Counted from the first letter of the stretch, positions 1-9,119 are shown. The stretch is DNA of 64,000 bases from Deltaproteobacteria bacterium (GCA_020632995.1 JACKEN010000020.1:1-64000); one strand, 5' to 3'. The notes: generated by a model not told the origin, from the sequence alone. Program-made: numbers and translations.

Positions 1-21
1 GCTCGGGGCCGTCGCGGGGGG

Positions 22-462
22 TCAAGGCGCGGGGAAGGCCAACGCGAGCAGCGCGACCACCATGGCGAGCATCGCCATGAGCTGCACAAGGAAGAAGCTG
101 AAGCGGAAGCCCACGACAAGGTCGGTCTGCTCCAAGGAGATGTGGACCGTGGTCTGGAGCACCCGCGCGCCGAGCACCGACAAGGCCAGGCCGTCCACCA
201 GCGGCGAGCTGAGGTGTGCCTGCTGCACGGCGAACACGATGGCTCCGAAGACCGGGAGGTTCTCGATGCAGTTCATATGCGCGCGCATGGCGCGGGCGTA
301 CCACCCCGTGGAGGTGCCCGGGTCGGCGCTCCACTGGCTGAGGCTCGCCCGGCCCGTGAGGACTCGGCTCCAGCGGTAGGGCCCCACCGTGACGAACAAG
401 ATCAGCAGCGTCCACAGGGCGAAGCCCAGGAGCGACAGCACGGGGATGGTCAGGGTCTGCAC
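22..462 (-). CDS. MAPEG-family membrane protein
   Basis: Small integral membrane protein of about 146 residues with four hydrophobic stretches, the size and topology of the MAPEG family (membrane-associated eicosanoid/glutathione metabolism proteins). It has the family-like segment with NCIENLPVF after the first helix. The open frame runs much further upstream, but that part lies antisense to the LysR gene and has no protein character, so a GTG start at 462 (or 471) is chosen; no clear Shine-Dalgarno sequence supports either. It is divergent from the LysR-type gene, which probably controls it. The substrate cannot be told; bacterial members are often of unknown function. Confidence 0.75.
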   Translation of the reverse strand: MQTLTIPVLSLLGFALWTLLILFVTVGPYRWSRVLTGRASLSQWSADPGTSTGWYARAMRAHMNCIENLPVFGAIVFAVQQAHLSSPLVDGLALSVLGARVLQTTVHISLEQTDLVVGFRFSFFLVQLMAMLAMVVALLALAFPAP

Positions 463-496
463 GGCGACCACGTTAGAGACGGCGGCGGGCGCGGAC

Positions 497-523
497 CATA
501 TCGCGATGGCTATCCATGATATG
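497..523. promoter_or_regulatory. Candidate LysR operator in divergent promoter
   Basis: CATATC (497-502) and GATATG (518-523) form a perfect 6-base inverted repeat, with ATGG and CCAT nested inside. It is one of the few A/T-rich spots in the 114-base gap between the MAPEG and LysR genes. LysR-type regulators usually bind such interrupted palindromes beside their own divergent promoter. A -10-like TAGAAT lies at 559-564 before the LysR start. The assignment is an inference from layout. Confidence 0.4.
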
Positions 524-576
524 CTCAGAACGGAATAAGACAGGCGATTGGTGGGATGTAGAATGCAGGCTGAGAC

Positions 577-1527
577 ATGAATAGGCCGCAGCCTCCGCTG
601 AAGGGCCTGGACCTCAACCTGTTGGTGACCCTCCGAGCCCTGCTCCGTGTGGGGAGCGTGACCCAGGCGGCGGAGGCGCTCGGTCAGACCCAGCCCACGG
701 TGAGCCGCGCGCTGGCCACCCTCCGCGTGGCCTTCGACGACCCGCTGCTGGTGCGGGCGGGGCGGGGGATGGCGCGGACGCCGTTGGCGCAGGCGATCTG
801 GCCACGACTCGAGGCCACGCTCGAGGTGGTGGACCACCTGCCAGAGGTCGGCGGCTTCGATCCGGGCAGCGCTGTTCGGACGTGGCGCGTGGTCGTCCCG
901 GACATGGTGGCGATGCCATTGCAACCTGTCTTGCTTGCGCGCATGCAGGTCATGGCGCCTCGTGTGGCGCTCCACTTCCTCGCCCCGGGAGACGCGGCGG
1001 GGCTATTGCTGGCGCACCAGGCGGACCTGGCGGTGGGCCCGGCGCTGGACCGACCGGAGATCGTCACGGAGGCGTTGCCGCCGTGCGGTGCGGGCTGGAG
1101 TGTTCTGCTCCGGAGCGCGCACCCTCTCGCCCGGGGCGTGCTCACCATGAAGCGCTGGCTGGCCTGCCGCCATGTGGAGGTGGAGGCGGCGGGGTCCGGA
1201 GCGGCCTCTCCCCTGGGGGTGGTCCTGGAGGCCCACGGACTCGAGCGCTCGGTGCAGGCGACCTTGCCGACGCTGAGCGCGTTGGCGGAGCTCCTCGCCC
1301 ACACGGAGCTGGTGGCGTCGCTGCCCACGCCCGTGGCGGCGCGGCTGGCGCACGACGCCCGGCTCCTGATCCGCCCTCATCCTTTCGGTGAGCACCTCGT
1401 TCCGCTTCGGGTGTCGTTGGCCTGGCACGCGCTGTACGAGGAAGACGCCGGCCACCGCTGGTTCCGCGGGCAGGTGCGGCGGCTCTTGGAGGAGCTGCTG
1501 GAGGTCAACCCTCCACGTTCGGCCTAG
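577..1527 (+). CDS. LysR-family transcriptional regulator
   Basis: A 316-residue LysR-type regulator. The N-terminal winged helix-turn-helix (about residues 8-67) shows the family pattern LDLNLLVTLRALL, then VTQAAEALGQTQPTVSRAL, the recognition helix. The remainder is the periplasmic-binding-protein-like effector domain, somewhat short in its second lobe. It starts with ATG at 577 and is divergent from the MAPEG gene across a 114-base gap holding an inverted repeat, the usual arrangement for a regulator that controls its neighbour and itself. The inducer is unknown. Confidence 0.9.
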   Translation: MNRPQPPLKGLDLNLLVTLRALLRVGSVTQAAEALGQTQPTVSRALATLRVAFDDPLLVRAGRGMARTPLAQAIWPRLEATLEVVDHLPEVGGFDPGSAVRTWRVVVPDMVAMPLQPVLLARMQVMAPRVALHFLAPGDAAGLLLAHQADLAVGPALDRPEIVTEALPPCGAGWSVLLRSAHPLARGVLTMKRWLACRHVEVEAAGSGAASPLGVVLEAHGLERSVQATLPTLSALAELLAHTELVASLPTPVAARLAHDARLLIRPHPFGEHLVPLRVSLAWHALYEEDAGHRWFRGQVRRLLEELLEVNPPRSA

Positions 1528-1620
1528 CGATCAGGGCAAACCTCGGGATTCAGGCCGAGGAGGATCAAAGGCCACGTACATTTGACCGCCCAGGTCCCCG
1601 AGGCGCTAGTAGAAGCCCCA

Positions 1621-3333
1621 ATGCGTGCGTTCGCCTACGTACTCGCCATGGTCGTCGCCACCTCGGCGTGCACCGACGAGGGGCTGGGGCTCGGGCCCGG
1701 GTCGCAGCCGGACGCAGGGGTCCCCGTCGTGGACGGCGGCCTGGTCCTTCGGGACGCCGGCCCGGGTGACGCGGGCGTCGAGGTCGCTCCAGGCCGGTCG
1801 CTCGCCACCGGCAACAACCACTCCTGCGCGCGCACGCCCCAGGGCACGGTCGAGTGCTGGGGCCTCAACGAGAACGGCCTGCTCGGCGACGGCACGACCG
1901 AGCCGCGCAGCACCCCGGTCGCCGTCGTGGGGTTGGCGGACGTGGTGGAGCTCGAGAGCGGCATCGCGCACACCTGCGCGCGTCTTCGCGACGGCCCCGT
2001 TCGGTGTTGGGGGCGGAACGACCGCGGCGCGCTCGGCGACGGGACAACCGAGTACCGTGCCACGCCGGTCGAGGTGGGAGATCTGCGCGGGGTCCGGAAG
2101 CTGAGCGCGGGCGCGTGGCACACGTGCGCGCTGATGTTGGACGGGTCGATCCGGTGCTGGGGCGGCAACGAGCACGCCCAGCTCGGCGACGGCACGATGA
2201 CCGAGCGCACCACCCCCGTGGTCGTCGCGAATCTCCCGAAGGCCATCGACGTCGCGGCGGGCGACGACTTCACCTGCGCGCTCGGTGAGGACGGCACCGT
2301 CCGATGCTGGGGCTTCATCGTCCCGGGCGGCCTGGTCGGCACCTTCCCATCGAACGGCACGACCACTGGCACCACCGCCTTCGTCCCGATCCCCGACCTC
2401 GGGGACGAGGTCGTCGCGATCAGCGCGGGGCGCTCGCACGCCTGCGCGCTGATGGCGGACGGCACCGCTCGATGCTGGGGCGCCAACACGAACGGAGAGC
2501 TCGGTGACACCACGCGCACCCACCGCGTCACGCCGGTCGAGGTCTATCAGGCCGATGGTGTGGTCGAGCTCGACCTCGCCGGATTCAGCTGCGGTCGCTG
2601 GCGCGACGGGAGCGTCCGCTGCTGGGGCGCCTACCGGAGCGACGGCGTCGAGACGTACCCACGCGCCGTCGAGGGCATCCGCGACGCGGTGGAGATCAGC
2701 GTCGGCACCGCGCACGGTTGCGCGCGGCTGAGCGACGGCACCGTCCGCTGTTGGGGCTACAACGGCGACGGGCAGTCCACCGCGGGCGGGTGCTGTCACG
2801 GCGGTCTCTGCGGGATCCCGGAGGGCACCGCGTGCGGCGCCGACGGCGTGTGCACCGACGGGTGGTGCTCCGACTGCGGCGGTCCGGAGCAACGGTGCTG
2901 CGACCCGCTCCAGCCCGATGGGCCGTGTCGCCCGGACACCCCGCTCTGCACCGCGGATCGGGTGTGCAGCGCCTGCGGCGCGCTCGGACAGCCATGCTGC
3001 AGCGGCGCGGAGGCCTGCGCAGCGCCCGGCCCGACCTGCTTCGAAGACCGCTGCGTGATGCCTGGCGATCCTGGCACGCCCTGCCTCGAGGGGAACGCGT
3101 GCAACAGCGGTTGCTGCGTGCTGACCAACCACAGCCAGCACGTGTGCATCGCCGTCGACGCGGTCTGCCCGGGCCCCGAGGGCGCAGAGCCCGGCGCCTG
3201 CGACTCCGATGGCTCGTGCGGCGCCTGCGGTGGGCTGTCCCAGGCCTGCTGTCCGTCGGAGAGCTCCCGCGTCCCGTACTACTGTTCGGCGCCGGCCACG
3301 CACTGCGCCGAGGCGCAGTGCGTGGCAGACTGA
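1621..3333 (+). CDS. RCC1-repeat lipoprotein with Cys-rich tail
   Basis: A 570-residue exported lipoprotein. The signal peptide ends in a lipobox (VATSAC) about 17 residues from the ATG at 1621; the frame is open from 1582 but that extension would bury the signal. After an Asp/Gly/Pro linker come about seven RCC1-type repeats, each with a Cys-Ala-x-x-x-DG-x-x-x-CWG pattern spaced about 50 residues, forming a beta-propeller. Roughly the last 180 residues are Cys-rich with CC pairs, like small disulphide modules common in myxobacterial surface proteins. The ligand is unknown. A second RCC1 lipoprotein lies at 7030-9006. Confidence 0.85.
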   Translation: MRAFAYVLAMVVATSACTDEGLGLGPGSQPDAGVPVVDGGLVLRDAGPGDAGVEVAPGRSLATGNNHSCARTPQGTVECWGLNENGLLGDGTTEPRSTPVAVVGLADVVELESGIAHTCARLRDGPVRCWGRNDRGALGDGTTEYRATPVEVGDLRGVRKLSAGAWHTCALMLDGSIRCWGGNEHAQLGDGTMTERTTPVVVANLPKAIDVAAGDDFTCALGEDGTVRCWGFIVPGGLVGTFPSNGTTTGTTAFVPIPDLGDEVVAISAGRSHACALMADGTARCWGANTNGELGDTTRTHRVTPVEVYQADGVVELDLAGFSCGRWRDGSVRCWGAYRSDGVETYPRAVEGIRDAVEISVGTAHGCARLSDGTVRCWGYNGDGQSTAGGCCHGGLCGIPEGTACGADGVCTDGWCSDCGGPEQRCCDPLQPDGPCRPDTPLCTADRVCSACGALGQPCCSGAEACAAPGPTCFEDRCVMPGDPGTPCLEGNACNSGCCVLTNHSQHVCIAVDAVCPGPEGAEPGACDSDGSCGACGGLSQACCPSESSRVPYYCSAPATHCAEAQCVAD

Positions 3334-3366
3334 CACGCGGCCGTCTCCGAAGGTCGGTGCTGCCCC

Positions 3367-4122
3367 TCAGACCTGCGCGAAGCCCCCGTCGACCGGCAGC
3401 TCGGTGCCGGTGACGAATGCGCTCGCGGGCGAGGCGAGATAGAGCACCGCGTGCGCGATGTCCTCGGGGCGCCCGAAGCGACCGAGGGCCACCTTCGACT
3501 GCACGTCCGTCGCGAACTGCTCGACCTGGTCGGCGCTGAGGCCGAGCTTGCCGTAGATCGGGGTCTCGATGGGTCCCGGGCTCACCGCGTTGACCCGCAC
3601 GCCTCGGGGCGCCAGCTCGGCCGCGGCGACCCGCACGATCGACCGCAAGGCGGCCTTCGACGCCGCGTAGATGCTCGCCCCCGGCAGGCCCTTGGTGTGC
3701 ACGACGGAGGTGTTGACGACCACCGACGCGCCCTCTGACAACAGCGGCGTGGCGTGCTTGAGGGCCAACCAGGGCCCGAGCACGTTCACCTTCAAGATGG
3801 TGTCGGCGTCCTCGATCGGCAGGTCCGACAGGGGCGCGAAGCGCGCGATCCCCGCGTTCAGGAACAGGACGTCGAGCCGGCCGCGGGTCGTCTTCACGTG
3901 GTCGAAGAGGGCGGCCACCGCCGCGGGATCCGCCGCGTCCGAGCGGATCACCTCCGCGATCCCGTCCAGCTCCGCCCTGGCGGCGGCGAGGGTCTCGGGG
4001 TTTCGACCGGTGACGATGACGTCGGCCCCCGCTTCGGCCAGCGCGTGCGCGGTGGCGAGGCCGATGCCGGTGGTGCCCCCGGTGACGAGGGCGATCTTCT
4101 TGTCGAGGTTCTTCTGGGTCAT
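3367..4122 (-). CDS. SDR-family NAD(P)-dependent oxidoreductase
   Basis: A 251-residue classical short-chain dehydrogenase/reductase. The dinucleotide-binding TGGTTGIG motif is near residue 15, an NAG motif follows strand 4, and the catalytic Ser plus YxxxK (YAASK) are in order; the C-terminus has PGPIETP. A Shine-Dalgarno sequence, AGGAGG, lies about 10 bases before the ATG. The gene is divergent from an Rrf2-type regulator with a perfect operator-like inverted repeat in the shared promoter, so it is probably repressed by it. Such pairs often respond to oxidants or electrophiles, but the substrate is not visible here. Confidence 0.9.
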   Translation of the reverse strand: MTQKNLDKKIALVTGGTTGIGLATAHALAEAGADVIVTGRNPETLAAARAELDGIAEVIRSDAADPAAVAALFDHVKTTRGRLDVLFLNAGIARFAPLSDLPIEDADTILKVNVLGPWLALKHATPLLSEGASVVVNTSVVHTKGLPGASIYAASKAALRSIVRVAAAELAPRGVRVNAVSPGPIETPIYGKLGLSADQVEQFATDVQSKVALGRFGRPEDIAHAVLYLASPASAFVTGTELPVDGGFAQV

Positions 4123-4151
4123 GGCTTGTGTGCCTCCTTGGTTTGTCTATA

Positions 4152-4170
4152 TGTTGGTGACACACCAACA
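4152..4170. promoter_or_regulatory. Perfect 19-base inverted repeat, Rrf2 operator candidate
   Basis: TGTTGGTG, ACA, CACCAACA: two perfect 8-base arms around a 3-base centre, in the 107-base gap between the divergent SDR and Rrf2 genes. On the minus strand it sits directly upstream of a -10-like TATAGA (4151-4146), where the spacer of the SDR promoter would be, a position suited to repression. Rrf2 proteins bind palindromes of this size. The binding protein is inferred from adjacency. Confidence 0.65.
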
Positions 4171-4229
4171 GTTACAGAGGGGCCGGAAAAAGGGACGGAT
4201 TCGTCCGCGGGTGGTAGTCTGAGGGGGAG

Positions 4230-4643
4230 GTGTTCCAGAACTCCCACTTCGCCCTCGCGGTGCACGTGCTCACCGCGCTCAGCATCCGGGACCGGATGAC
4301 GTCGGTTGAGCTCGCGGCCAGCGTGAACACACACCCCACCTTCGTGAGGACCCTGCTCGGCCGCCTGAAGGAGGCGGGCCTCGTCGACGTGAAGATGGGC
4401 AAGGGCGGCGGCGCGGTCCTCGCCCGACCTGCGAAGGAGATCACGCTGCTCGACGTGTACCGGGCCAGCGACGCAGCCCCGGCAGCGTGTCACCACTCGG
4501 AGCCGAACGCCGAGTGCATCGTCGGCCGAAACATCCTCGGCGTGCTCGACGGGGTGATGAGCGACGTCGAGGCGGCGGTGGAGCAGACCCTCGCCCAGCG
4601 CACCGTCGCGGACGTCGCGCGCCGCGTGAGACGGCGGGGTTGA
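4230..4643 (+). CDS. Rrf2-family transcriptional regulator
   Basis: A 137-residue Rrf2-type winged-helix regulator: helix-turn-helix around residues 24-52 (SVELAASVNTHPTFVRTLL), wing with GKGGG near residue 58, then the dimerisation helix. Only two cysteines are visible in the usual cluster region (C87 and C96), fewer than the three that IscR and NsrR use for an Fe-S cluster, so a thiol-type or other sensor is more likely. The GTG start at 4230 fits the family N-terminus, although the purine-rich GGGGGAGG abuts it very closely. It is divergent from the SDR gene with a shared operator candidate. Confidence 0.88.
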   Translation: MFQNSHFALAVHVLTALSIRDRMTSVELAASVNTHPTFVRTLLGRLKEAGLVDVKMGKGGGAVLARPAKEITLLDVYRASDAAPAACHHSEPNAECIVGRNILGVLDGVMSDVEAAVEQTLAQRTVADVARRVRRRG

Positions 4644-4660
4644 TCAACCTGCAATCTGGG

Positions 4661-4689
4661 TTGACAAACCGCGCCTGACCTGCTAGGGT
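4661..4689 (+). promoter_or_regulatory. Sigma-70-type promoter with extended -10
   Basis: TTGACA at 4661-4666, a 17-base spacer, then TAGGGT at 4684-4689 preceded by TGC (extended -10). It lies about 55 bases upstream of the ATG at 4744 of the MYXO-CTERM protein, and a GGAGG Shine-Dalgarno sequence precedes that ATG. It is the best housekeeping-type promoter seen in the window. Confidence 0.6.
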
Positions 4690-4743
4690 GTCAAACGACG
4701 CGAGATGGGCTTAGGACGCTACGGCGCACCTTGGAGGTCCATC

Positions 4744-6930
4744 ATGCAACGCTCCCCGCTCGTCCCTCCCTCCCACTTCACTCCGCGACGATGGCCGCTC
4801 CTGGTGCTCGCGTCGGCGGCGCTATGGACGGTTCCTGCGCCGGTCGACGCGCAGCCCTTCGCGCAGATCACTGGCCCGCTTGGCACCGTCGCGTACGATC
4901 CCGCGACGCCGGGACAGATCACGATCGACGGGATGACCTACTCGCTGCCCTCGTTCCTCGTGCCCAGCGCCGACGTCTCGGTGGAGTTTCGGGTGACACC
5001 CGCCCGAGACATCCTCTACGCGCGCAAGTCCTCGGCCCATCCGGCCGCCTCCGTCTGTGATCCCGGGGCGGGCCGCCCCGACGGCAACCAGATCTACCTC
5101 TACCGGCTCGGTTCGCCGCCCGACCTGCCCGAGATCCTCGGGGGCGATTGCCTCGGCGGCCCTCTGGAGCGCGAGCTCACGGTGGCCGGGGACCCCGCCT
5201 CACCCGTGTACACCGCGCACCTCGCATCGTCCCCCGACCCCACCGGCGTGGTCGTCGACGTGCTCTGGATCGACCTGCGCGCCGCCCAGGGCTCAGCGAA
5301 GAAGAGCTACCACGCGGTGCTCGGCGAGATCTCCTACGCGCCGGATCGCAGCGTCGCGCTCGTGCAGCACGACTTCGACTCGACCCTCGGCGTGACCTAC
5401 ACCTTCGTCGACCTCTGCCCCGGGCGCCTGGGAACGCCCATCGGCGCGCCGATCACGACCCCGCAGGTCCCCTACGGGGCGACGCTCGAGGTCGGGACGG
5501 GCGGCGCGCGGTGGGTCCACTTCACGCCGCAGGACGGCGAGACGACGACCTACCCCGTGCCCGCCTGCAACACGCTGCTCGGCCTGAGCGTCTCGGCGCA
5601 GGCGCGTGCGGTCTCCCACAGCGGAAGCCTCGTCGACCTCGAGTTCTCGTATGCGGTGGGCGGCGGCTTCTCGAGCGCCTACGTGCAAGGTACCCTGCCG
5701 TCCTACCTGACCGTCGACTCCGTCCCGGCCGAGGTGACGATGAACGGGCGCATCTTCCGCGCCGACGTATCCGGCACGGGCGCCTTCACCCTCCGCGTGG
5801 ACGCCACCGGCCACTACGGCTACGTGTGCATGGGCGGTCCCTCCGGCACCTCCAGCCCGTATTCGATCCGCGCCTCGTACACGTACCAGGACCCGTCTGG
5901 GCACGACGTGACGGTGCAGGCCTCCGAGTCCGGAGGGAAGAGCTGCCTCAAGGCGGTGTTGCTGGAGGTCGCCAAGCGAGGGCCGGGTCAGATCTACGAG
6001 ACGCAGCCGGGCGAGCTCGTGCTGCGCTACGCGAACACCGGCGAGCTCGTGGTGCGCGACGTGGTCATCGAGGACGCGGTGACGGGCCACCACGATCGCT
6101 TCACGTGGGAGTCCGAGCCAGGCGAGGGCTTCACCATCGACGAACGCGACTGGGCGGTGTTCACCGTCGGCGACCTCGCGGGTGGGCAAGGTGGCGAGGT
6201 CGGCTACTGGATCCGAGCGCTCTGCATGGCGAGCCCCGAGGACAACCTGCTCGGCTCCACGACCTACCGCATCGGCGGCGACCCCGCGCCGACCTCGGGC
6301 GTGGACGGCTACCCGCCGGTCACGACCGAGATCCTGCCGGTGAGCGACGATCCGCCCGGGGTCGAGCTCCGCGCCGACGCGGATCCCCGCGCGGCCGCGC
6401 TCGGTGACGAGATCGAGCTCACGCTGACGGTCGACAACGACGTCGACGAGCCGCGCGCGATGCGGACCGGCTTCACCACCGGCCGGTGCCTCGAGCTGCT
6501 GTCGATCACCGCCGGCAGCGCCATCCGCAACAACGACAGCTACCTGCGCTGGAACGTAGACGTGCCCGCCCGCGGCGCCGCCTCCACGTCCTTCCTCGTC
6601 CGCCGTCGAGCGTGCACGGACGGGGTGCCCGCGCTGCAGGAAGGCGAGCAGCCGATCTCCGTGTACTACGGCTGCGTCCAGACGCCCGTGGACATCAGCC
6701 CGGACCCCGTCGTGGGCAACGGCGGCGACGAGGACGCTGGCGTCGAGCCCGACGCCGGCACCGACGCCGGAGAGCCCACCTGGACCCCGCCGGAGGGCGA
6801 GCGCGAGGAGGGCGGAGGCTGCTTCTCATCGGTGATGAGGCCAGGACCCGGCGGCTACGCTCCGTGGCTCCTGTTCGGCGCCCTGGCTTGGTGGCGCCGG
6901 CGCGCTCGGCGTGACGATTCGCGGTCCTGA
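4744..6930 (+). CDS. Secreted surface protein with MYXO-CTERM-like anchor
   Basis: A 728-residue exported protein. A signal peptide (to about residue 35, ending VDAQP) follows the ATG at 4744, which is preferred over the in-frame 4705 start because GGAGG lies just upstream. The body is beta-rich; near residue 540 it has a DUF11-like segment (GDEIELTLTVDNDV). The C-terminus has an Asp/Glu-rich linker, a GGGCFSS motif, a hydrophobic stretch and a WWRRRARR tail, matching the MYXO-CTERM sorting signal that is cleaved and anchored at the myxobacterial surface. The role of the body is unknown. Confidence 0.8.
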   Translation: MQRSPLVPPSHFTPRRWPLLVLASAALWTVPAPVDAQPFAQITGPLGTVAYDPATPGQITIDGMTYSLPSFLVPSADVSVEFRVTPARDILYARKSSAHPAASVCDPGAGRPDGNQIYLYRLGSPPDLPEILGGDCLGGPLERELTVAGDPASPVYTAHLASSPDPTGVVVDVLWIDLRAAQGSAKKSYHAVLGEISYAPDRSVALVQHDFDSTLGVTYTFVDLCPGRLGTPIGAPITTPQVPYGATLEVGTGGARWVHFTPQDGETTTYPVPACNTLLGLSVSAQARAVSHSGSLVDLEFSYAVGGGFSSAYVQGTLPSYLTVDSVPAEVTMNGRIFRADVSGTGAFTLRVDATGHYGYVCMGGPSGTSSPYSIRASYTYQDPSGHDVTVQASESGGKSCLKAVLLEVAKRGPGQIYETQPGELVLRYANTGELVVRDVVIEDAVTGHHDRFTWESEPGEGFTIDERDWAVFTVGDLAGGQGGEVGYWIRALCMASPEDNLLGSTTYRIGGDPAPTSGVDGYPPVTTEILPVSDDPPGVELRADADPRAAALGDEIELTLTVDNDVDEPRAMRTGFTTGRCLELLSITAGSAIRNNDSYLRWNVDVPARGAASTSFLVRRRACTDGVPALQEGEQPISVYYGCVQTPVDISPDPVVGNGGDEDAGVEPDAGTDAGEPTWTPPEGEREEGGGCFSSVMRPGPGGYAPWLLFGALAWWRRRARRDDSRS

Positions 6931-7029
6931 GGGCGCGACCCGGGGAGGGCGACCGTACCGCGCAGACCGCCTCGACGCGAAAACGCCCGAGGAGAGGTGA
7001 GATCCGCGGAGCGCTCGTAGTATGGATGC

Positions 7030-9006
7030 GTGGACGGCATGCGCCCTTGTCCTTCGAGCCCGCGGAAGCCCCCAGGTCTCGGGCCGCGCACCGGTTGGGC
7101 CCTCAAACACCTGCCGGTCGGCGTTGTCGTCCTCCTTGCGCTTCTTGGCGTCGGTTGCTCGCAGCGGCGACGCCTGCCGCCCGGCGCAACGCAGGTGACG
7201 GCGGGGATGAACACCACGTGTGCGCTCTTCGCGTCGGGCGAGGTCCAGTGCCTCGGCCCCTCGGCGCGCGTCGGGGCGCGGATCCCCGACCCGGCGACGC
7301 GCTTCGTGTCGCTCGAAGCGCGCCACAGTACCGCCTGCGGGATCACCAAGGATCGCCGCGTCTCGTGCTTCGGCACGTGTCTGGAGGTTCCTGGCAGCCC
7401 ATGCGACGCGCCCGCGGGCGAGTTCGACGAAGTATCGGTTGGCAATGGCGGCGAGGTGTGTGCGTTGCGCCGCCCTCACACCGTAGCGTGCTGGGGATTC
7501 GGAACGCCTTGGCGAAACGGCCCGCCCGTCAACGTCGATCTCCACGGTCTTCGTGTTGGAGAGCGCTACGCCTGCGCGCTCGACGACGCGGGACGGGTGC
7601 ACTGCTGGGGGGATCGCGACCCTGGTCTGCCGCCGCCACCCGAGGGCACTGGCTTCCGCGAGGTCGCCACAGTTCGCCACCACGCCTGCGCGCTCCACGA
7701 AGATGGGCACGTCGCTTGCTTCGGCCTCGGCGCCATCGCGCCACCCAACCTCAAATACACGCAGATCGCGGGCAACTGGGAGGCGTTCTGCGGGCTCGAC
7801 GAGGGCGGAACCGCCGTTTGCTTCGGTCGCGTCAAGGGCATCGAACAGCGCGGTGCCCGCCACGGTCACGGCCTCACTCAGATCGCGGTGGGACAGAACC
7901 ACGGCTGCGGCCTCGACGCGCACGGGGCGCTCGAGTGCTGGGGTGAGGCGCCGGACTACGGCGAAGGCCCACTTCCGCGCCACGGCATCATCCTTCCCCC
8001 TCCGCGCGAGCGTCCGGCCGCTCCGAGCGTCGCGGGCGCAACCGACCCCGTCGACACGGCCACCCGCGCGCCGAGCCTCTCCGGCGCCGCGCGACGCAAC
8101 AGCAATGCCGGCGCACGGTCGTCCAGGCCGCGCATGCCCGAGACACCTCCGTCCGACGGACCGCTCGTCGTCGAGATCGACGGCACTCCCATACCCATCG
8201 CGGGGGCCGTCGCCGGCACCGCTGGAGAGAGCGCCGTCCGCGTGGTCTTGGGAACGCATCCCCTCGACTGCTCGGCGGCCGGACGCGGCCCCCGCACGCG
8301 GCGGGACGGAGAGCGCGAGGTGGTGCTCACGCTCGCCAAGCTCTTCGTCGAACCCGACGGTCGCGGCGGATACGAGCCTGGCAAGAACCTCCGCGTCTCG
8401 CGCGCGTCATGGAGCGGCGCCAGGGCGGACGTGCGTGGCGGCGGCGTCGCGCTCGCGGGAGGCATCGCTGCGCTCTCCTCCGATGTGGCCAAGCGCGGTG
8501 GAAGAGCCCGGGTTGCCATCGACTACGAGGGCTCGTTCGCGGTGGGTGCACACAAGAGCACGCTTCGCGTCCGCGGTGCCACCGCGCTCCTCACATGCGG
8601 CGCAACCCCGCCAGCAGGTACGCCGCGGGCACAGCCCGATCTGACCCTCACAGTGGGCGGCCAGGCGATCGCCGTGCATGGCGCGACGCTGGTCGAGGAT
8701 CACGGGCGAACGACACTCCGGCTCTCGAGTGGTCCCGCCGTCTGCCCATCCACGCTCTTCGACGCCCCGTGGGACTTCCTGATCACCCTCCGCGGCACCG
8801 AGAAATCGCGCCAGCTCACCGTAGGCGGCGCCCGCTTCCCGAACGACATCGGTGTGCTCTCTCCGAACGTCGAGATGAGCGTGGCACCCTCCGCGAAGGA
8901 CTCCGAGCTCGTCGACGTCACCGTCGCGGACCACGGCGACGAGCGGGCGCTCCAAACGCACCTCTCAGGCACGGTGCACGCCCTTCGCTGCAGTCGACCT
9001 CGGTGA
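7030..9006 (+). CDS. RCC1-like lipoprotein with duplicated C-terminal domain
   Basis: A 658-residue lipoprotein: hydrophobic signal with lipobox LLGVGC near residue 43 (GTG start at 7030, or ATG at 7039). Residues about 55-320 hold RCC1-type repeats with the C-A-L-x-x-x-G-x-V-x-C-W/F-G signature, several diverged. After a Pro/Ala linker, residues about 375-520 and 535-655 look like two copies of one beta-rich domain (PLVVEIDGTPIPI against DLTLTVGGQAIAV; each ends in a Cys-containing strand, ATALLTC and TVHALRC). It is likely a cell-surface recognition protein. The 100-base gap before it holds no clear promoter. Confidence 0.8.
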   Translation: MDGMRPCPSSPRKPPGLGPRTGWALKHLPVGVVVLLALLGVGCSQRRRLPPGATQVTAGMNTTCALFASGEVQCLGPSARVGARIPDPATRFVSLEARHSTACGITKDRRVSCFGTCLEVPGSPCDAPAGEFDEVSVGNGGEVCALRRPHTVACWGFGTPWRNGPPVNVDLHGLRVGERYACALDDAGRVHCWGDRDPGLPPPPEGTGFREVATVRHHACALHEDGHVACFGLGAIAPPNLKYTQIAGNWEAFCGLDEGGTAVCFGRVKGIEQRGARHGHGLTQIAVGQNHGCGLDAHGALECWGEAPDYGEGPLPRHGIILPPPRERPAAPSVAGATDPVDTATRAPSLSGAARRNSNAGARSSRPRMPETPPSDGPLVVEIDGTPIPIAGAVAGTAGESAVRVVLGTHPLDCSAAGRGPRTRRDGEREVVLTLAKLFVEPDGRGGYEPGKNLRVSRASWSGARADVRGGGVALAGGIAALSSDVAKRGGRARVAIDYEGSFAVGAHKSTLRVRGATALLTCGATPPAGTPRAQPDLTLTVGGQAIAVHGATLVEDHGRTTLRLSSGPAVCPSTLFDAPWDFLITLRGTEKSRQLTVGGARFPNDIGVLSPNVEMSVAPSAKDSELVDVTVADHGDERALQTHLSGTVHALRCSRPR

Positions 9007-9119
9007 TCCGCTGGCCGTCGCTGGTCCGCGTCTCCTTGGCGATGCTCCTCCGAAGTGGACATCCGCAAAGCGCGCGACGAGCAAGAAGGCCCGTACTGTC
9101 AATGCGGTTTGCAATGTGA

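Noticed and set aside
1606..3336. 576-codon minus-strand open frame over the RCC1 gene
   Set aside because: Antisense shadow of a GC-rich gene; composition is Arg/Ala/Gly-rich without domain pattern, and the plus-strand protein has a clear signal peptide and repeats.
5148..6407. 419-codon plus-strand open frame inside the MYXO-CTERM gene
   Set aside because: Lies in another frame of an evident gene and is almost only Arg/Ala/Pro/Gly.
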